DNA of 55,385 nt from an uncultured Oscillospiraceae bacterium (GTDB taxonomy: Bacteria > Bacillota > Clostridia > Oscillospirales > Oscillospiraceae). Location of the stretch: the NCBI GenBank assembly GCA_947624985.1, contig CANQMO010000019.1:1-55385 (forward strand), given 5' to 3'. A program made the position numbers and the translations under genes. Below the pieces are notes generated by a model. That model saw nothing but the letters and a program-made list of their open reading frames with translations. It searched no databases and was not told the origin of the DNA. Shown one piece after another: positions 52,201-55,385 of this stretch (its first letter is position 1; each line of letters begins with the position of its first letter).

Positions 52201-53126
52201 ACTGCACCTGGAACGTCATCCTCTACCAGAGCATGTCCGGCGATTCTCAGGTGGGCAACAGCACGTTCCAGATGACCGGTGGCACGCTGACGGCCAAAAA
52301 CGGCGGGATGTTTTACACCACCAACACCGAATCCACGTTCATTCTGAAGGATGTTCAGATCGTCTATGCCGAGGACAGCCCCTTTTTCCTGCGCTGCACC
52401 GGTAATCAAAACCAGCGTGGCTGGGGGCAGACCGGGAGCAACGGCGCGGACTGCACCTTCACCGCCATCGGCCAGGACATGGTCGGGAATGTGGTCTGGG
52501 ACTCCATCAGCAGCCTGGACCTGTATGTGACCGAGGGCAGCGTACTCACCGGCGCGGTGGTACAGGACGAGAGCTGCGCTGGCAGCGGCGGCGACGGCTA
52601 TGCCGCGCTCACCATCGACGCGGGCTCCCAATGGGTCGTCACCGGGGACAGTGTGCTGACTTCCCTGCACAACGGGGGTTCTGTCGTGGACGAGGACGGC
52701 CATACGGTCACCATCCAGGGCACCGACGGGACCGTCTATGTCGGCGGCGACGGTAAATATACCGTGACCGTCTCCGCGTATGACGAGGACGCCGACCTCT
52801 CCGGCGCGGGAACGGTCACCACCTTCGAGAACGCCCAGGTCAACACCGGCTCTCAGACTTCCGGCAGCATGGACGGTATGGGAGACGGCGGCACGCCCCC
52901 TGAAAAACCCGATGGCAACACCCCGCCCGACATGCCCCAGAATGACATGGACAATGGCGGCACGCCGCCCGACATGCCCCAGGGCGGCATGGACAATGGC
53001 AACACCCCGCCGGAGCCGCCCCAGGGCGGCATGGACAACGGCAGCGCGCCCCCTGAAAGGCCGGACGGCGGCATATCTCAGCAGCCGCCAAATGCTGATA
53101 CGGACAGCGGCGGAGGCGCTCCTTGA
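49284..53126 (+). CDS. Secreted tannase-like esterase fused to a beta-helix domain and Pro/Gly/Met-rich tail
   Basis: 1280 residues. The signal peptide ends about AQAAEG. Residues about 30-700 resemble bacterial (subtype B) tannase-like alpha/beta-hydrolases: STGGSGGGAHAVMFAATGN holds the nucleophile serine, and LQWQWDGGHVPSEVLG likely holds the catalytic His. The hydrolase is interrupted near residues 430-515 by a Met/Gly/Pro-rich insert (GGMMDGKMGGMRGGGPMDGG). Residues about 760-1190 are a parallel beta-helix-like repeat region (GAAILATGGEADITGAQI, GGIHAAGGGTLYATNVTA). The end is PPDMPQGGMDNG repeats. Probably extracellular, acting on plant or mucin-linked esters; substrate unproven. The start has AAGGCAGG upstream. 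Confidence 0.8.
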   Translation: MKRTLLLALAAAMLLGLGVTAQAAEGGSDRETIEKVLNLANNADQTWSYSDEADAWTLEPVSAVAWPELPDQQGVSVCVPGTYVTGIDTDGDGAADVTAEDADDSVQGGLVIDYDAQIVSPNGQTYTAATAPVILNTGAAGYGSQNNSAASSEYAADGYINVSCGNRGKQDTATDSDGGTYYTGDAPSCLADQKAAARYVKYNILLGNLPGDIEKFISTGGSGGGAHAVMFAATGNHPDFYDYQIEAGAVGVYKNADGTYDTTVTVDGADYDLSDGAWGCIAYSPITSLAEGDMAMAFEYYMDTAYDFGTPFQKQLAEYLSQAYMDYINGQDLTVEESAVGFDLDGDGALSSTVPLTIECDMEHYPETNGYHGTYLDLYLAEFTENLQWYLDNLDCAEGWTWFDENGDALSDEAVASMTGADKAQAFLEGRYAKGASGGMMDGKMGGMRGGGPMDGGMAAGGPNGTSPDGEEFGGKMDGQRPEGGMPADGMPNMMGGAGPDGGQMLVGTPDAGTTQSATGGTDSRNYTSYEEMVTAYEADIAEIAAGDKYGNNIVALYDPLNYIGAADTDAPVWTRIMMGAAEGDMSMFTSLNLKIAWLNAGTDAELQWQWDGGHVPSEVLGESFSLYVDEMVAKHAGGAAVEKQPAQAQTANGTAAAPTGTDLTGWVDSSDIENVTFSLAGAAAYRVAGASKAIPGFDVIDYGQEDYVFGSPEKDARHWNTVLLEIFQAHADTLEPLFNQSSSDGTAQDAGGPAPSSGMTNQNAVVTYSEDTAVSGEEYTSTGTDENAILIADGAVTLDQITVDRTSSDSTGGDNASFYGTGAAILATGGEADITGAQITTDAKGGAGVFAYGDGVVHISDSTIATAQDTSGGIHAAGGGTLYATNVTATTDGESSAAIRSDRGGGLMVVSGGSYTSNGVGSPAIYCTATIAAEDAELAATGSEAVCIEGLNSLYLYDCDLTGTMRDSQQNDCTWNVILYQSMSGDSQVGNSTFQMTGGTLTAKNGGMFYTTNTESTFILKDVQIVYAEDSPFFLRCTGNQNQRGWGQTGSNGADCTFTAIGQDMVGNVVWDSISSLDLYVTEGSVLTGAVVQDESCAGSGGDGYAALTIDAGSQWVVTGDSVLTSLHNGGSVVDEDGHTVTIQGTDGTVYVGGDGKYTVTVSAYDEDADLSGAGTVTTFENAQVNTGSQTSGSMDGMGDGGTPPEKPDGNTPPDMPQNDMDNGGTPPDMPQGGMDNGNTPPEPPQGGMDNGSAPPERPDGGISQQPPNADTDSGGGAP

Positions 53127-53156
53127 CGGTCCGGTCAAAAATACCGGCAGACAGCC

Positions 53157-53198
53157 CCGGCGGAGACGGGTCGATACCCATCTCCGCCGGAGCTTTAT
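53157..53198 (+). terminator. Terminator of the tannase-like gene
   Basis: CCGGCGGAGA (53157-53166) pairs with TCTCCGCCGG (53181-53190), with an inner GGGT/ACCC pair, and is followed by AGCTTTATCT. Confidence 0.75.
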
Positions 53199-53256
53199 CT
53201 CCCGGTGGACAGGTGCGTATAGCACATTAAATTTTATAAAATTAAAACTTTTGCTA

Positions 53257-53305
53257 TTGACATGGACGAAATTATTAGTTATATTAAACTCGATCTCGCG
53301 AGATC
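53257..53305 (+). promoter_or_regulatory. Promoter and operator palindrome of the glutathione peroxidase operon
   Basis: TTGACA (53257-53262), exactly 17 bp, TATATT (53280-53285), in a strongly AT-rich stretch. The perfect 14-bp palindrome GATCTCGCGAGATC (53292-53305) covers the expected transcript start, an ideal repressor position. The regulator is unknown; the motif is not a PerR or Fur box. Confidence 0.8.
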
Positions 53306-53335
53306 AGATCTATGACGGTCAAAGGAGAGCCCGAC

Positions 53336-53878
53336 ATGAGCGTTTATGATTTTAAGGTAAAGACACAGGGCGGGAGCCAGGTCTCTCTGGGGGACTACGC
53401 CGGCAAGGTGCTCGTCATCGTCAACACCGCCACCGGCTGCGGCTTCACGCCCCAGTATGACGAGTTGCAGGACCTGTATGAGCTGCACCGGGAGGACGGT
53501 CTGGAGATACTGGACTTCCCCTGCAACCAGTTCGGCTCCCAGGCCCCCGGCAGCGACGAGGAGATACACTCCTTCTGCACGGGCCGCTACGGTATCACCT
53601 TTCCCCAGTTTGCCAAGATCGACGTGAACGGGGAAAACGCCATCCCCCTGTATAAGTACCTGACGGCCAACACCACCTTCGGCGGTTTCGGCAAGAGCCC
53701 CATGGCGCTGGTCCTGAAGCCCGTCGTGAAGAAGATGGACAGGGACTACAAGAATAACGGCAATATCAAGTGGAACTTCACCAAGTTCGTCATCGACCGG
53801 CAGGGGAATATCGCCGGGCGCTTCGAGCCCACGGACTCTCTGGACGAGCTGAAGGCGAAGGTGGAGGAGCTGCTGTGA
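53336..53878 (+). CDS. Glutathione peroxidase family (cysteine type)
   Basis: 180 residues. It has the thioredoxin-fold GPx motifs NTATGCGFTPQY (peroxidatic Cys in the U/C position), LDFPCNQFG (active-site Gln) and WNFTKFVID (active-site Trp and Asn). There is no selenocysteine codon. Such bacterial enzymes usually take electrons from thioredoxin and remove hydroperoxides. AAAGGAG precedes the ATG at 53336. The stop overlaps the next start (TGATG). It fits the O2- and NO-defence theme of the flavodiiron genes. Confidence 0.95.
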   Translation: MSVYDFKVKTQGGSQVSLGDYAGKVLVIVNTATGCGFTPQYDELQDLYELHREDGLEILDFPCNQFGSQAPGSDEEIHSFCTGRYGITFPQFAKIDVNGENAIPLYKYLTANTTFGGFGKSPMALVLKPVVKKMDRDYKNNGNIKWNFTKFVIDRQGNIAGRFEPTDSLDELKAKVEELL

Positions 53879-54144
53879 TGTTCCACTACGACTATATGAC
53901 GGAGAACACCTGTTCTCAGGTCATCAGCCTGGATCTGGACGGGGACGTGGTCCACAATATCAGCTTCATGGGCGGCTGCAACGGGAATCTGAAGGCGATC
54001 CCCATCCTGGTGGAGGGCTGGACAGTAGACCGGATCGAGGAAAAGCTGTCCGGTATCCTGTGCGGGCGCAGGCCCACCTCCTGCGCCGACCAGCTGGCAA
54101 AAGCCGTGCGCGCCGCCTACAGGGCGGAGCAGGCGGCCTCGTAG
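53878..54144 (+). CDS. TSCPD-domain protein
   Basis: 88 residues with the family signature ENTCSQVISLDLDGDVVHNI, FMGGCNGNLKAIPILVEGW and LCGRRPTSCADQLAKAV; TSCADQL corresponds to the TSCPD motif. Three conserved cysteines suggest metal binding. The function of the stand-alone family is unknown; the same domain occurs at the end of some B12-dependent ribonucleotide reductases. It is translationally coupled to the peroxidase gene. Confidence 0.93.
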   Translation: MFHYDYMTENTCSQVISLDLDGDVVHNISFMGGCNGNLKAIPILVEGWTVDRIEEKLSGILCGRRPTSCADQLAKAVRAAYRAEQAAS

Positions 54145-54153
54145 AAATGTCCT

Positions 54154-55257
54154 ATGGAGCGGAGCAAACAGATCGTCAAGACCAGCGTCATCGGCATCGC
54201 GGTCAACCTGGTGCTGGTGGCGTTCAAAATGGCGGTGGGGCTGCTGAGCGGTTCCATCGCCGTCATCCTGGACGGGGTCAACAACCTGACCGACTCGCTG
54301 TCCTCCCTCATCACCATCGCGGGCACCCGGCTGGCGGACCGGGCGCCGGACAAAGCCCACCCCTACGGCTATGGCCGGATAGAATACGTCAGTTCCATAA
54401 CGGTGGCGGTCATCATCCTGCTGGCGGGGCTGACGGCCTTTCGGGAGGCCTTTGACAAAACGCTCCACCCCACTCCGGCAAACTACTCCGCCGCGTCATT
54501 GGTGATCATCGCGGTGGCCGTGGGGGCAAAGCTGGCGCTGGGGCGGTATGTGAAGGCCGCTGGAGAGCGATACCATTCCCAGGCGCTGGCCGCCTCCGGC
54601 GCCGACGCGCTGATGGACGCGGCCATCTCCCTGTCCACACTTGTGACGGCGGGCGTCAGTATTGCGTTCTCCGTCAGCATCGAAGGGGTCCTCGGCGTTG
54701 TGATCTCCGTCTTTATCCTGAAGGCGGGCGTTGAGATCCTGCTGGACAGCCTGAACAGTATCATCGGCGCCCGGGTGGACAGCAGTCTGTCCGCGGAGCT
54801 CAAGAAGTTCATTTGCAAATATCCGCCGGTATTGGGCGCGTACGATCTCTCCCTGCACCAGTACGGGCCGGAGCGTTTGATCGGTTCGGTCCATATCGAG
54901 CTTCCGGACGATATGACCGCGCGGGAGATACACGGGCTCACCCGGCAGATGACCGAGGATGTCTATAAGACCTTTGGCATCGTCCTGACGGTGGGCATTT
55001 ATGCTTCCAATACGGCGGGCGAGGTCTTTGCCGGGATGAAACGGGCCTTGTCCGACCTGGTCCGGGAGTATCCGCAGGTGCTGCAAATGCACGGTTTTTA
55101 TGTGGATACGGAGAAAAAACTGGTATACTTTGACCTGATAATCGATTTTAAAGCAGAGGATAAGGAAAAAATCAAAGACGACATCATCCGGCGCATGAAA
55201 GAGCGGTTCGGAGAGTATACATTCATCGCCGTTCTGGACGGCGACGTCAGCGAATGA
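54154..55257 (+). CDS. Cation diffusion facilitator (CDF) metal exporter
   Basis: 367 residues. Six membrane segments carry the CDF metal sites: AVILDGVNNLTDSLSS in helix 2, KAHPYGYGRIEYV after it, and ASGADALMDAAIS in helix 5. A cytoplasmic ferredoxin-like domain follows (LSLHQYGPERLIGSVHIELP) and is duplicated or extended at the C-terminus (residues about 295-365). The helix-2 and helix-5 residues (N/D and A/D rather than HD/HD) suggest Mn2+ or Fe2+ rather than Zn2+ transport, by family analogy. It begins 9 bp after the TSCPD stop. Confidence 0.93.
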   Translation: MERSKQIVKTSVIGIAVNLVLVAFKMAVGLLSGSIAVILDGVNNLTDSLSSLITIAGTRLADRAPDKAHPYGYGRIEYVSSITVAVIILLAGLTAFREAFDKTLHPTPANYSAASLVIIAVAVGAKLALGRYVKAAGERYHSQALAASGADALMDAAISLSTLVTAGVSIAFSVSIEGVLGVVISVFILKAGVEILLDSLNSIIGARVDSSLSAELKKFICKYPPVLGAYDLSLHQYGPERLIGSVHIELPDDMTAREIHGLTRQMTEDVYKTFGIVLTVGIYASNTAGEVFAGMKRALSDLVREYPQVLQMHGFYVDTEKKLVYFDLIIDFKAEDKEKIKDDIIRRMKERFGEYTFIAVLDGDVSE

Positions 55258-55289
55258 AGAAGACCTGGACAGGGAGGGCAGCGAAAACG

Positions 55290-55385
55290 ATGGACGATAA
55301 ATTTGATCTGCAGGGATACCTGACTCACGGGGTGGAGAACATCGTCTCCGGCGCGCTGCGGGCCACGCTGAGAGACCCACGGGAG
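55290..55385 (+). CDS. Start of a protein cut by the window end, possibly radical-SAM type
   Basis: The first 32 codons read MDDKFDLQGYLTHGVENIVS and continue GALRATLRDPRE at the edge. GGGAGG lies upstream and the spacing to the CDF stop is 32 bp. The opening recalls N-termini of some Firmicutes radical SAM proteins (DLQGYLT.GVE.IV..A.RA), but no cluster motif is inside the window. Assignment is tentative. Confidence 0.6.
   Translation, partial: MDDKFDLQGYLTHGVENIVSGALRATLRDPRE

Noticed and set aside
49302-53225. Minus-strand open frame of 1307 codons opposite the tannase-like gene
   Set aside because: Shadow frame; the plus strand has a signal peptide, active-site motifs and a terminator.

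Overview
This 55.4-kb window looks like chromosomal DNA of a GC-rich anaerobic Firmicute, most plausibly Oscillospiraceae (Oscillibacter/Flavonifractor-like). The evidence is AGGAGG ribosome sites, TTGCAA/TATACT-type promoters, the acetylase (DapH) branch of diaminopimelate synthesis, LTA-synthase-type and choline-binding-type surface proteins, and flavodiiron/rubredoxin/acyl-CoA-dehydrogenase redox proteins. Taxonomy is inferred from gene content only. No phage, integrase, CRISPR array, rRNA or intact insertion sequence was seen.

Layout. 1-667: tRNA-Thr(CGT), strong hairpins and a decayed OmpR-type regulator. 725-21214 (minus strand): fourteen tightly packed genes read from a periplasmic binding protein through STAS, transporter, phosphatase and HD-domain genes to two purine-type permeases. 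21265-23727: an agr-like LytTR response regulator plus GHKL kinase pair, with a 21-bp-spaced direct repeat of LytTR type in front of the 14-gene block. 23544-24427: a graveyard of gene fragments (LysR, TnpV-like, RelB/ParE-like). 24525-30045: YesL-like protein, Mrp ATPase, membrane protein, PlsC-like acyltransferase, flavodiiron/flavin-reductase/rubredoxin fusion and a stand-alone rubredoxin. 30290-34883: two repeat-rich choline-binding-type surface proteins. 35041-38181: acyl-CoA dehydrogenase/EtfA/rubredoxin fusion with a second flavodiiron protein. 38380-45129: GH3 glycosidase with a GPH symporter, MATE exporter, LTA-synthase-like enzyme. 45316-49003: dapA-dapB-dapH and a divergent M20 deacetylase. 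49284-53126: large secreted tannase-like/beta-helix protein. 53336-55385: glutathione peroxidase, TSCPD protein, CDF exporter and the start of another gene.

The most remarkable part is the 725-21214 block. It encodes a receptor-type PP2C phosphatase carrying a canonical RsbW-like kinase domain (dCache-HAMP-SpoIIE-HATPase) and two STAS proteins, i.e. a complete partner-switch core, but no sigma factor. Instead, two SDF (dicarboxylate/amino-acid) symporters, a third frameshifted copy, and a one-polypeptide amino-acid ABC transporter each carry an RsbW-like HATPase module fused to the transporter. All these modules keep the fold signature but have lost the N-box asparagine needed for Mg-ATP chemistry. 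I infer that STAS proteins, phosphorylated by the receptor's kinase domain and dephosphorylated by its PP2C domain, may dock on these pseudo-kinase domains and gate nutrient uptake directly. The adjacent LytTR two-component pair probably controls expression of the block. One symporter copy is interrupted at a run of nine G, suggesting phase variation or a sequencing error.

Other points worth attention are two nearly identical 136-bp structured repeats at gene ends, a second hairpin family immediately 3' of tRNA-Thr and of the kinase gene, the electron-transfer fusions, and the tannase/beta-helix fusion.
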